DNA from: a bacterium
GTDB taxonomy: Bacteria; Oederibacteriota; Muellerivitia; Muellerivitales; Muellerivitaceae
Length of the DNA stretch: 9,653 nucleotides
Direction of reading: 5' to 3'
Assembly (NCBI GenBank): GCA_025980505.1
Contig: JAICXI010000037.1
Span: 1 to 9,653, forward strand
Shown here one piece after another: positions 1 to 5,292 of this stretch. The first letter of the stretch is position 1. Each line of letters begins with the position of its first letter. Below the pieces are notes generated by a model. It was given only the letters and a program-made list of their open reading frames with translations, was not told the origin of the DNA and searched no databases. A program made the position numbers and the translations under genes.

Positions 1-408
1 CACCATATACCAGAGGTCGATGATGAAAAGGTGGTCCAGGGCGAAGCGCGTCCGGTACGGCCAAAGGATCATGGTGCCCCAGGAAGTGCACCAATCCAGC
101 AGGATATGGGCGGTCACACCCAGGAGCGCCATGGCCCAAAGGGCCTTGAAGGCGGCCCCGTCTTTTTTCCGCCGCACCAGCCCCCAAGCCGCCCAAGCCG
201 CCAAAAGGGACATGGGCGCGAGCCCCAACAGCGAATGGGTGAAACCCCGGTGCAAGGTGAGGTAAGCCGTCTTGTCCCAGATCGAGGGCACCACGTCGAT
301 GTCGGGGATCAGGCTTCCGAAAAGGCAGGCTATAACCAATCCCCGCTTCCGGGAGGGGTTGGCGCGGCCCAAGAGGGTTCCAGCCAAGGCGTGGGTCAGG
401 TCGTCCAT
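1..408 (-). CDS. YdjM-like membrane-bound metal-dependent hydrolase, 5' part
   Basis: The first 136 codons are present, starting at an ATG at 406-408 on the minus strand. The gene runs off the left edge with no stop. The protein begins MDDLTHALAGTLLGRANP, and contains LIPDIDVVPSIWD around residues 33-45, the signature HRGFTHS around residues 53-59, and AHILLDWCTSWG in the second half. The N-terminal DxxTH, the PDxD, the HRGxTHS and the HxxxD motifs are characteristic of the YdjM / 'LexA-binding, inner membrane-associated putative hydrolase' family (PF04307), which is predicted to bind metal through these His/Asp residues. Hydrophobic stretches between motifs fit an integral inner-membrane protein. 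The substrate is unknown for the family. It is divergent from the epimerase gene. No clear Shine-Dalgarno sequence precedes the start, so the exact start is moderately certain. Family assignment is firm by motif pattern. Confidence 0.85.
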   Translation of the reverse strand, partial: MDDLTHALAGTLLGRANPSRKRGLVIACLFGSLIPDIDVVPSIWDKTAYLTLHRGFTHSLLGLAPMSLLAAWAAWGLVRRKKDGAAFKALWAMALLGVTAHILLDWCTSWGTMILWPYRTRFALDHLFIIDLWYMV

Positions 409-430
409 GACCGCATTCTAGCAGGCGTCT

Positions 431-495
431 TTTCCAAAGGGCTACCTTGGAAAGGCTTTTGTCGGTTTGTATGACAATGGCCATTGCATTCGAAT
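431..495. promoter_or_regulatory. divergent spacer with palindromes
   Basis: The 141-base spacer between the two divergent genes holds an interrupted inverted repeat (TTTCCAA at 431-437, TTGGAAA at 447-453), a perfect 12-base palindrome CAATGGCCATTG at 475-486, and ATTCGAAT at 488-495. Palindromes in a divergent promoter region often serve as operators. No convincing -35/-10 pair was found, so this is a candidate control region only. Confidence 0.3.
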
Positions 496-549
496 TTCTT
501 TTCCCTTTCAATACCCTCCGCTTGAGAAATTCCGCGAAAGGCGGCAACC

Positions 550-1584
550 ATGAAAGTTCTTTTGATCGGCGGCACGGGCCTTATTTCCACGGCTATCGTG
601 AACCAACTGGTGGAGCGTGGGGATGAAGTCACGGTTTACAACCGGGGCGTCACACCCCGGCGCATCCCCAAGGCCGTCCGGGAGATCAAGGGCAACCGGT
701 GGGATTACCCCGCCTTCGAGAAACAAATGAAGGGCCTTGAGTTCGACGCGGTCATCGACATGGTGGCCTTCGCCCCGGAAAACGCCGAATCCATCCTGCG
801 GGCCTTCCGGGGCAACGTGCGGCACATCGTGGTTTGCTCCACGGTGTGCGTTTATGGAGGGCCCATGACCCGGCTGCCCGCCACCGACGACGAGCCCCAC
901 CGGCCCGTGACCGACTACGGCCGCAACAAGTCCAAGATCGAATCCACCCTTCTTTCCGCCGACGGCAAGGACGGCCTCCACACCACCGTGATCCGGCCTT
1001 CCTATACCACGGGCGAAGGCGCCGAATACCCGGGCCTGTTCTTCGACAACAGCCTTCCCAACCGCTTGAGGAAGGGCCTGCCCATCATCGTGATGGACGA
1101 CGGCAGGGCCGCCTGGGCCGTGGCCCATGTTTCCGACGTGGGACGGGCCTTCGTGAACTCGCTGCTGAACCCCAAGGCCTTCGGGCAGGCTTACCACGCA
1201 ACCAGCGACGAGCACACCACCTGGGACGGCGTTTACGAGGCCATGGCCAAGGCTGTGGGCGGCAAGTTCAATCCCGTCCACATCCCCACCGAGTGGCTTT
1301 ACAGTCAGGCGCCCCGGCGCAGCTTGGGGGTGAAGTACATTTACCAATATCCTTCCATCTTCGACAACACCAAGGCCAAGCGGGACCTGGGTTTCCAGAC
1401 CACCGTGCCCCTGGCCGAAACCTGGCGCCGGCAGTTCGAGTGGATGGAACAGGCGGGCCGGACCCAGGAGGTGGAGGAGGACCGTTTCGAGGACGTCATG
1501 GTCGAAGCCTTCCAAAAGAACCGCAAGCCGGAACTTCCCGAGGGGATGGACTTCAACCCCTGGGGGAACAACACCACGAATTAA
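550..1584 (+). CDS. NAD-dependent epimerase/dehydratase, extended SDR family
   Basis: A 344-residue protein with the extended short-chain dehydrogenase/reductase layout. The N-terminal Rossmann segment MKVLLIGGTGLIS (GGTGxIS, residues 7-13) binds NAD(P). Asn31-Arg32 lie at the end of beta-2, where cofactor preference is set. CSTVCVYG (97-103) supplies the active-site Ser/Thr, and YGRNK (Tyr123, Lys127) is the YxxxK catalytic pair. The length fits sugar-nucleotide epimerases and the related CSP41-like/'NAD-dependent epimerase' group. The C-terminal half (VGGKFNPVHIPTEWL, then DNTKAKRDLGFQTTVPLAE) resembles the substrate-binding part of that group. The substrate cannot be read from the sequence. 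The start is the ATG after GAAAGGCGGCAACC, a reasonable ribosome-binding site. It stands alone, with a repeat-filled spacer after it. Confidence 0.88.
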   Translation: MKVLLIGGTGLISTAIVNQLVERGDEVTVYNRGVTPRRIPKAVREIKGNRWDYPAFEKQMKGLEFDAVIDMVAFAPENAESILRAFRGNVRHIVVCSTVCVYGGPMTRLPATDDEPHRPVTDYGRNKSKIESTLLSADGKDGLHTTVIRPSYTTGEGAEYPGLFFDNSLPNRLRKGLPIIVMDDGRAAWAVAHVSDVGRAFVNSLLNPKAFGQAYHATSDEHTTWDGVYEAMAKAVGGKFNPVHIPTEWLYSQAPRRSLGVKYIYQYPSIFDNTKAKRDLGFQTTVPLAETWRRQFEWMEQAGRTQEVEEDRFEDVMVEAFQKNRKPELPEGMDFNPWGNNTTN

Positions 1585-1607
1585 AGGTTCCGCTCAAAGG
1601 CCTTTTC

Positions 1608-1636
1608 ACCGCCCAGGCACCAAGAACGGCCAAGAG
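1608..1636 (+). repeat. CACCAAG-type dispersed repeat, copy 1
   Basis: The sequence contains GGCACCAAGAACGGCCAAGA, built from loosely repeated ACCAAG/GCCAAG units. I recognise this style as a common bacterial interspersed repeat that accumulates in spacers. A copy in the opposite orientation lies at 2020-2046, at the other end of the same spacer. It is not coding. Confidence 0.4.
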
Positions 1637-1663
1637 TTCCTAACGAAATTTCTTTTTTCAATC

Positions 1664-1730
1664 GTTGCGAGGACGTGAACCCGATAGGGTTCGGTTACGA
1701 CCGCGGCGATCGCCGCAGGGACCTCCAAGG
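1664..1730. repeat. palindromic intergenic repeat unit
   Basis: TTGCGAGGAC is followed by a perfect hairpin (GAACCC 1677-1682, loop GATA, GGGTTC 1687-1692). Next come the perfect 14-base palindrome GCGGCGATCGCCGC (1703-1716) and then GGGACCTCC. The TTGCGAGGA start and ACCTCC end resemble a widespread REP-like intergenic element (TTGCGAGGAGC...GCAATCTCC) from memory. It probably forms structured RNA or is a REP/BIME-type unit. Mobility is not shown. Confidence 0.4.
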
Positions 1731-1837
1731 AACAAGGTTGGATCACCCCCCCTCCCCCGAAAGGCCCTCACCGGCCCCCCTCTGGCCCTCAAAGCCAAGG
1801 CCAAGAGGAAGAGGAGGATGGGAGCTCCTTCTGCCTC

Positions 1838-1944
1838 GACGGATTCGACAAAGCTCACCTTCCGGGAAGAAGCATGGGATGAGGGTGCCGTTCCTAACCC
1901 GCTTTACCTGCGACAGGATTCACAGGCCAAAGCCCGGGATGACG
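1838..1944. repeat. two further dispersed-repeat-like segments
   Basis: GATTCGACAAAGCTCACC (1842-1859) resembles the common 'TTCGACAAGCTCA' intergenic repeat. CCTGCGACAGGATTCACAGG (1907-1926) followed by AAAGCCCGGGATGACG resembles the 'acaggatgacagg...cgggatgacg' type. Both identifications rest on recall of sequence style. No convincing gene lies between 1585 and 2071. Open frames there are proline/arginine-rich and have no recognisable domain. Confidence 0.3.
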
Positions 1945-2019
1945 TCGAGGTTTTGTTGCAGGCCCTAAGGGTTCAACCATTAACAAAAGTAAAACCCGAT
2001 TTATTGATTATGCTTTTCG

Positions 2020-2046
2020 GGGTGCCCTTGGTACCTTGGTGCTTCA
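2020..2046 (-). repeat. CACCAAG-type dispersed repeat, inverted copy
   Basis: Read on the minus strand this is GCACCAAGGTACCAAGGGCA followed by CC. It shows the same ACCAAG unit as the copy at 1608-1636, in opposite orientation. It ends about 25 bases before the start codon of the HAD gene, so it lies in that gene's leader. Confidence 0.4.
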
Positions 2047-2071
2047 AACCATCGTTGAATTCGGAGGTTTT

Positions 2072-2689
2072 ATGCCCTCTTCCATCCGGGCCCTTTTGCT
2101 TGATATCGGCGGAGTCCTCCTGACCAACGGCTGGGACCGCACCAGCCGCAAACAGGCGGCCGTGACCTTCGGTTTCGATTACGCCGAAATGGACGAACGG
2201 CACCACCTGACCTACGACACCTATGAGTCGGGCAAGATCAGCCTGGACACCTACCTGGACCGGATCGTCTTCTTCGAGGATCGGGCCTTCACCCGGAACC
2301 AGTTCAAGGCCTACATGTTCGCCCAATCCCAGGCCTACCCGGACATGATCGACTACTGCAAGGCCCTGAAAACCGTCCATCACTTGAAGGTGGGCGTGGT
2401 CAGCAACGAAGGCCGGGAGCTGACCGAGTACCGCATCCAAAAGTTCCAGTTGGGGTCTTTCGTGGACTTCTTCGTGGCGTCCAGTTTCGTGCACCTCCGC
2501 AAACCCGACGAGGACATCTACCGGCGGGCCCTGGATATGGTCCAGGTGCGCCCCGATCATTGCGCCTACGTGGACGACCGGCGCTTATTCGTGGAAGTCG
2601 CTGGAAAGCTGGGCATGGCCGCCATTCACCACAAAAGCCTGGACTCCACGCGAAAAGCCCTGGAAGATCTGGGCCTGGTCCTGAAATAA
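2072..2689 (+). CDS. HAD-superfamily hydrolase (subfamily IA-like)
   Basis: A 205-residue haloacid-dehalogenase-fold hydrolase with all four motifs. Motif I is DIGGVLLT with nucleophile Asp11. Motif II is VVSNEG with Ser111. Motif III is Lys144 in LRKPDEDIYRRAL, and motif IV is YVDDR with Asp168-Asp169. The helical cap between residues about 20 and 95 fits subfamily I. Motif I is DxG rather than the usual DxD, so the second Asp, which acts as general acid/base in most phosphatases, is missing; some family members such as YihX-type sugar phosphatases share this DxG form. A small phosphorylated metabolite is the likely substrate, but it cannot be named. The start was chosen at the ATG preceded by GGAGG rather than an in-frame ATG 36 bases upstream, because the protein then begins just before beta-1. 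A terminator follows at 2738. Confidence 0.87.
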   Translation: MPSSIRALLLDIGGVLLTNGWDRTSRKQAAVTFGFDYAEMDERHHLTYDTYESGKISLDTYLDRIVFFEDRAFTRNQFKAYMFAQSQAYPDMIDYCKALKTVHHLKVGVVSNEGRELTEYRIQKFQLGSFVDFFVASSFVHLRKPDEDIYRRALDMVQVRPDHCAYVDDRRLFVEVAGKLGMAAIHHKSLDSTRKALEDLGLVLK

Positions 2690-2703
2690 GGCCTTGTGAA
2701 ATC

Positions 2704-2731
2704 TTGACATTTCAATAAGGTGAATTAGACT
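2704..2731 (+). promoter_or_regulatory. candidate sigma-70 promoter
   Basis: A perfect -35 TTGACA (2704-2709) is followed after 16 bases by TAGACT (2726-2731), four of six to TATAAT. It lies between the HAD gene and tRNA-Asn and could drive the tRNA. The predicted transcription start falls right at the hairpin at 2738, so the transcript would begin with that stem. Confidence 0.4.
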
Positions 2732-2737
2732 ATCCCT

Positions 2738-2767
2738 CCCCCGGTAACCTTATTTCGGGGGTTTTTG
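2738..2767 (+). terminator. intrinsic terminator after HAD gene
   Basis: Perfect six-base-pair GC stem CCCCCG (2738-2743) / CGGGGG (2756-2761), a 12-base loop, then TTTTT (2762-2766). It lies about 50 bases beyond the HAD stop codon. It also lies between the candidate promoter at 2704 and the tRNA. Confidence 0.7.
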
Positions 2768-2772
2768 CTTTA

Positions 2773-2806
2773 AATTCGTAACTTCTAACTCATAATTCCC
2801 AACTCC
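2773..2806. repeat. AT-rich short-unit repeat
   Basis: AATTCGTAACTTCTAACTCA continues into TAATTCCCAACTCCC. On the minus strand it reads as drifting copies of a 7-9 base GAGTTA/GAATTA unit, a style of intergenic repeat seen in many bacterial genomes (identified from memory). It is not coding. Confidence 0.35.
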
Positions 2807-2829
2807 CGGCCGCCTTGGGCCGGGCACAT

Positions 2830-2904
2830 TCCCCGGTAGCTCAATGGTGGAGCATGCGACTGTTAATCGCAGGGTTGTTGGTTCGAGTCCAACCCGGGGA
2901 GCCA
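2830..2904 (+). tRNA. tRNA-Asn (anticodon GTT)
   Basis: A complete cloverleaf can be drawn by hand. The acceptor stem is TCCCCGG/CCGGGGA. The D arm is GCTC-AATGGTG-GAGC, and the anticodon arm is TGCGA-CTGTTAA-TCGCA with GTT at positions 34-36. The variable loop is GGGTT, and the T arm is GTTGG-TTCGAGT-CCAAC. Discriminator G is followed by an encoded CCA (2902-2904). All stems are fully paired. A rho-independent terminator follows 12 bases later. The gene sits at the left edge of a stretch of mobile-element remnants and toxin-antitoxin genes, the usual place for islands to insert. I saw no second copy of its 3' end in the window that would mark an attachment site. Confidence 0.97.
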
Positions 2905-2916
2905 TCATCGAACCTG

Positions 2917-2946
2917 ACCCTCCCAAAAAGAGGGTTGGGTTTTTTT
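2917..2946 (+). terminator. intrinsic terminator after tRNA-Asn
   Basis: Stem ACCCTC (2917-2922) / GAGGGT (2930-2935) around CCCAAAA, followed by TGGG and a run of seven Ts (2940-2946). Confidence 0.65.
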
Positions 2947-3000
2947 CTAAGCAGTGATGAGAAATCCCACGAAAAACAGCCACAGGTAACGAAAAAATAA

Positions 3001-3699
3001 CTGTCCCCAGCCAAGGCCGTGGCGGCGGGTCTCAACGAAGCCTTTGGGACCAAGATGACGGCCAACCACATCAGCCAAATGACCAACGCCTTGGAACCGA
3101 CATTGCGGGAGTGGGAGAAAAAGCCCTTGCCCGCCGGGATCCAGTACCTGTACCTGGACGCCCTTTACTTGACGGTGAAACGGCAGGAATGTGGGGTCAA
3201 ACAGGCCTTGTTGGTGGCAATCGGAGTGGACGGCCAGCTCAAACGGCACTTCCTGGGGTTCCTGCTGGGGGACCGGGAAAGCGAGGCTTCCTGGACGGCC
3301 TTGGTGGAAGACCTCTTGAAGCGCGGGTTGGACCGCCAAGCCTTGAGGATGGTGGTTTCGGATGCCCACGGTGGAATCCTGGCGGCAGTGAAAAACCGTT
3401 TAGGAGTGACCCACCAGCTTTGTGTGGTGCACAAGATGAAAAATGTCCGGTTCCGGGTGGCCTGGAAGGATCAAAAGGCCTTCATGGCGGACTTCAAGGC
3501 GGTGTATTGGGCCGCAAGCCGGGAAGAGGCCTTGGTGGCCCTGGGGAGCCTGAAGGCCAAGTGGTCCAAGACCTACCCCAAGGCCATGGAGATGACGGGG
3601 GAAAACTTCGAGGCCTACACCCGGTTTTTCGGGGAAGACCCGAAGTTCTGGTTGATCCCCCGGTCCAGCAACCTCATCGGGCAAGGGCCATTTTTTTGA
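3001..3699 (+). pseudogene. IS256-type (mutator) transposase fragment
   Basis: About 230 residues of an IS256-family DDE transposase, normally around 400. The first catalytic Asp is in YLYLDALYLTVK. The second is in VVSDAHGGI, about 68 residues later. HQLCVVHKMKNV carries the family's C/H signature just after it. The homologous reading begins at 3001, directly after an in-frame TAA at 2998-3000, and the first start-like codon is GTG 3019. Roughly the first quarter, with the DNA-binding region, is therefore missing. At the other end RSSNLI should continue into the ERxN region carrying the catalytic Glu. Instead the frame turns into GQGPFF and stops, so the third catalytic residue is lost. No IS256-like terminal inverted repeats flank it. 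It is a dead fragment just behind tRNA-Asn. Family and truncation are clear, though the exact break points are approximate. Confidence 0.88.
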
Positions 3700-3750
3700 A
3701 GTGACGGTTAGAACCGGTTAGGGATGGTTGGCACTTGTAAAAACCGGTTC

Positions 3751-3877
3751 CGTTTGACACGTATATGACACCAAATTTTGGCTCACACCGCCCTGCCCTC
3801 CTGCGTATCATGTGCTAGGTTATAAAAAACCACGTTTTCAGTCCTCAGAACGACCCGTGTCATATGGATGTCAAACT
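3751..3877. mobile_element. MITE-like 127-base element
   Basis: Inverted ends of 20 bases match at 17 positions: GTTTGACACGTATATGACAC at 3752-3771 and, read on the minus strand, GTTTGACATCCATATGACAC at 3857-3876. The six-base sequence CGGTTC sits directly outside each end with one base between (3745-3750 and 3878-3883), which looks like a target duplication. The inside is non-coding and contains CCAAATTTTGG (3771-3781). Each end also carries TGACA twice, 11 bases apart, so the arms could instead be paired protein-binding sites. The sequence AACCGGTT occurs twice just to the left (3712-3719, 3742-3749). No transposase with such ends is in the window, so mobility is an inference. Confidence 0.45.
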
Positions 3878-3907
3878 CGGTTCTGGTATCTGCGCCAAAG
3901 TGGGCGC

Positions 3908-3913
3908 TATAAT
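3908..3913 (+). promoter_or_regulatory. -10 box of the mntA-hepT transcript
   Basis: A perfect TATAAT lies ten bases before the mntA start codon. No good -35 is seen at 16-18 bases (GGTATC region). With transcription starting 6-8 bases after the box, the mRNA would begin at or within about three bases of the ATG. No Shine-Dalgarno sequence lies in between, so the message would be nearly leaderless. Confidence 0.5.
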
Positions 3914-3922
3914 AAAACCACT

Positions 3923-4228
3923 ATGAGCCCCTCAATCACCTTGGACAAAAAAGCACTGGCCGACTTCTGCAAGAAACGCCACGTCCGGAAGCTTTCGCTT
4001 TTCGGGTCGGCTGTGCGTGCCGACTTCAAACCGGGAAGCGATCTCGACCTTTTGGTGGAATTCGATCCTGGCCATACCCCTGGGCTGGCCTTCTTTTCCT
4101 TGGCCGATGAACTCTCAGCCTTTTTCGGCAGGAAAGTGGACCTAAATACTCCCCGTTCTCTGAGCCCCCACTTCCGGGACCAGGCCCTTTCTGAGTCTGA
4201 AACGCTCTATGACGCGGCACGATCCTAA
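3923..4228 (+). CDS. mntA: MntA-type nucleotidyltransferase antitoxin
   Basis: A 101-residue minimal nucleotidyltransferase. It has the hallmark GSx10DxD: Gly28-Ser29 in LFGSAVRADF, and Asp40 and Asp42 in SDLDLLVEF. A third Asp lies in KVDLNT (Asp73). Known MntA proteins neutralise the HepT toxin by adding AMP units to the Tyr of its RX4HXY motif. The downstream gene is a HepT, overlapping by 20 bases, so the pair is a standard type VII toxin-antitoxin unit with translational coupling. The start was set at MSPSITLD because it follows the -10 box and matches the family length. The frame is open further upstream, but that part reads through the repeat element and has no homology that I recognise. 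The Ser, Asp40 and Asp42 residues needed for catalysis are present, so it should be active. Confidence 0.92.
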   Translation: MSPSITLDKKALADFCKKRHVRKLSLFGSAVRADFKPGSDLDLLVEFDPGHTPGLAFFSLADELSAFFGRKVDLNTPRSLSPHFRDQALSESETLYDAARS

Positions 4229-4523
4229 AGTTTCTTTCCTGCAAATGCAGGACACAGTTCGAGAAGTCGTTTCCCTCACAAAGAATAAATCCCACGACGA
4301 CCTGGCTAAAGACCGTGTTTTAAACTTGGCTTTGATCCGCCTCTTGGAAGTCTTGGGCGAAGCGGCAACCCGCGTTCCCGAAGAAATCCGCAAGAAATAT
4401 TCCGAACTTCCCTGGCAAGAAGTCATCAGCTTGCGTAATAGGCTAATCCACGCTTATGACCAGGTTGACCTCGAAATCCTTTGGGAGATCGTCTCAGAGG
4501 ACCTCCCGCCACTTGCAAAGTAG
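4209..4523 (+). CDS. hepT: HepT-type HEPN ribonuclease toxin
   Basis: A 104-residue HEPN-domain protein (HepT-like, DUF86). The catalytic RX4HXY motif is intact as RNRLIHAY, with Arg76, His81 and Tyr83; Tyr83 is the residue modified by MntA in characterised pairs. It is largely helical, with typical surroundings NLALIRLLEVLGEAATRVPEEIR before the motif and VDLEILWEIVSEDLPPL after it. HepT toxins cleave RNA, and in studied cases trim tRNA 3' ends. The gene starts inside the last codons of mntA, so the two are translated together. It is slightly shorter at the C-terminus than many HepT proteins but complete in its core. A HigA-type gene follows after 32 bases. Confidence 0.92.
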   Translation: MTRHDPKVSFLQMQDTVREVVSLTKNKSHDDLAKDRVLNLALIRLLEVLGEAATRVPEEIRKKYSELPWQEVISLRNRLIHAYDQVDLEILWEIVSEDLPPLAK

Positions 4524-4555
4524 TTGGACCAAATCATTCAAAATTGGGGTTCAAA

Positions 4556-4858
4556 ATGAGGAAATCTAAAATTCCGTCGCTCCATCCAGGCGAAGTGCTT
4601 CAGGAGGAGTTTTTAACTCCCATGAAGATCAGCCAAAACAAGTTGGGCCAGGACCTGGGGGTCCCTCCTCTCCGCATCAACGAGATCGTCCAGGGGAAAA
4701 GGGGCATCACCGCCGATACGGCCTTGCGCTTGGCTAGGTATTTCAACATGTCCCCTCAATTTTGGCTTGGCTTACAGATGGATTTTGAGTTGGGCCAAGA
4801 AGCTGATCACCTTGCATCCCGCCTGAAAAAGGAAGTTCACGTCTATCAGGCTGTTTAG
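4556..4858 (+). CDS. higA: HigA/VapI-type HTH antitoxin without a HigB partner
   Basis: A 100-residue protein of the HigA (VapI) family. It has the N-terminal LHPGEVLQEEFLTPM signature (residues 9-23). A helix-turn-helix follows in SQNKLGQDLGVPPLRINEIVQGKRGITADTALRLARYF (26-63), then the family ending SPQFWLGLQMDFEL. HigA normally represses its operon and neutralises the HigB mRNA interferase encoded just upstream. Here the gene upstream is hepT, and no HigB-like frame is found on either side. It could be a stranded antitoxin, an anti-addiction gene, or a regulator recruited by mntA-hepT. The start follows GGGGTTCAAA, a weak ribosome-binding site. The distance of 32 bases from hepT suggests the same transcript. 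Confidence 0.9.
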   Translation: MRKSKIPSLHPGEVLQEEFLTPMKISQNKLGQDLGVPPLRINEIVQGKRGITADTALRLARYFNMSPQFWLGLQMDFELGQEADHLASRLKKEVHVYQAV

Positions 4859-4868
4859 GAATATCTAA

Positions 4869-4970
4869 GGTCAGGACTATTTGGGGATTGATTTTGAGAT
4901 TGTTTGGGCCTTAGTAGATCAAAAGCTATCCGGGTTGATTAATATGGCCAAAGCCGAACTACCCAGGTAA
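4869..4970 (+). pseudogene. C-terminal remnant of a second HepT-like gene
   Basis: This frame, open from just after a TAA (4866-4868) to TAA 4968-4970, encodes GQDYLGIDFEIVWALV followed by DQKLSGLINMAKAELPR. It has no start codon near its beginning. The segment DYLGIDFEIVWALV matches the usual HepT sequence just after the catalytic His (HGYxGIDLEIVWxIV), with the Tyr kept but the His-x replaced by Gln-Asp. The tail is of the length usual for HepT. It is not a copy of the intact hepT nearby, whose ending is different and shorter. It is therefore the last third of another DUF86 gene, whose 5' part is lost. The identification rests on motif recall over 33 residues, so it is probable rather than certain. 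Confidence 0.6.
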
Positions 4971-5061
4971 TAGTTATTATTAACCCTAAACTTTCTAGAA
5001 CCTCCCTAACTAGGGTCAAAATCGCAAATTTTTCCATACAGTGAAAGGAAGGACCTGCATT

Positions 5062-5240
5062 ATGGTTAAAGATGATCAGAAATATTTTTTATTTTATAAA
5101 TTGACTAATATATCGTTTTTTTAGCATTTATTTTTTCTTTGGGATTCGCAAATGGGCAGGGTGAGAAAGACCCGAATTTTAAAGACCTTAAAACCGTCGC
5201 TGTAGCTGTTGTCGGGCGAGGAAATGTTTTCTCCGATTAG
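5062..5240 (+). pseudogene. small exported-protein gene, frameshifted and truncated
   Basis: An ATG with GAAAGGAAGG upstream opens MVKDDQKYFLFYKLTNISFF and stops at TAG 5122 after a run of seven Ts (5116-5122). If one more T were present, the frame would continue as LAFIFSLGFANGQGEKD and on to LKTVAVAVVGRGNVFSD, ending at TAG 5238-5240. The joined reading has a positively charged start, a hydrophobic stretch and an AxA-like end, as in a signal peptide. A mature part beginning GQGEKDPNFKDL is followed by a KTVAVAVV beta-strand, as at the start of some periplasmic lipoprotein-like domains. The family is not recognised. It may be a decayed gene, a phase-variable switch or a sequencing error in the T run. 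It is AT-rich relative to its surroundings. Confidence 0.45.
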
Positions 5241-5254
5241 TGACAAGCCATGAC

Positions 5255-5275
5255 CTGTACCCCTATTTCTGTACC
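5255..5275 (+). repeat. direct repeat CTGTACC
   Basis: CTGTACC occurs at 5255-5261 and again at 5269-5275, a period of 14 bases, in the non-coding stretch before the terminator. The role is unknown, and it could be chance. Confidence 0.2.
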
Positions 5276-5292
5276 AATCATAAGTGGAGTCC

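Noticed and set aside
508..1515. Long open frame on the minus strand opposite the epimerase
   Set aside because: It is Gly/His/Val-rich, has no domain I recognise, and is the complement of a clear SDR gene with strong codon bias. It is a shadow frame.
1665..2123. Open frames across the repeat-rich spacer
   Set aside because: The products are Pro/Arg/Lys-rich without domains and coincide with dispersed repeats and palindromes.
2830..2904. Attachment site pair formed by the tRNA-Asn 3' end
   Set aside because: I found no second copy of the T-arm/acceptor sequence in the window, and there is no integrase gene.
3812..3922. Upstream extension of mntA by 37 codons
   Set aside because: It reads through the right half of the inverted-repeat element and the -10 box. 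Family length and promoter position favour the ATG at 3923.
4983..5016. Possible terminator ACCCTA...TAGGGT after the HepT remnant
   Set aside because: The stem is six base pairs with a loop of over 20 bases and no T run, so it is too weak to call.
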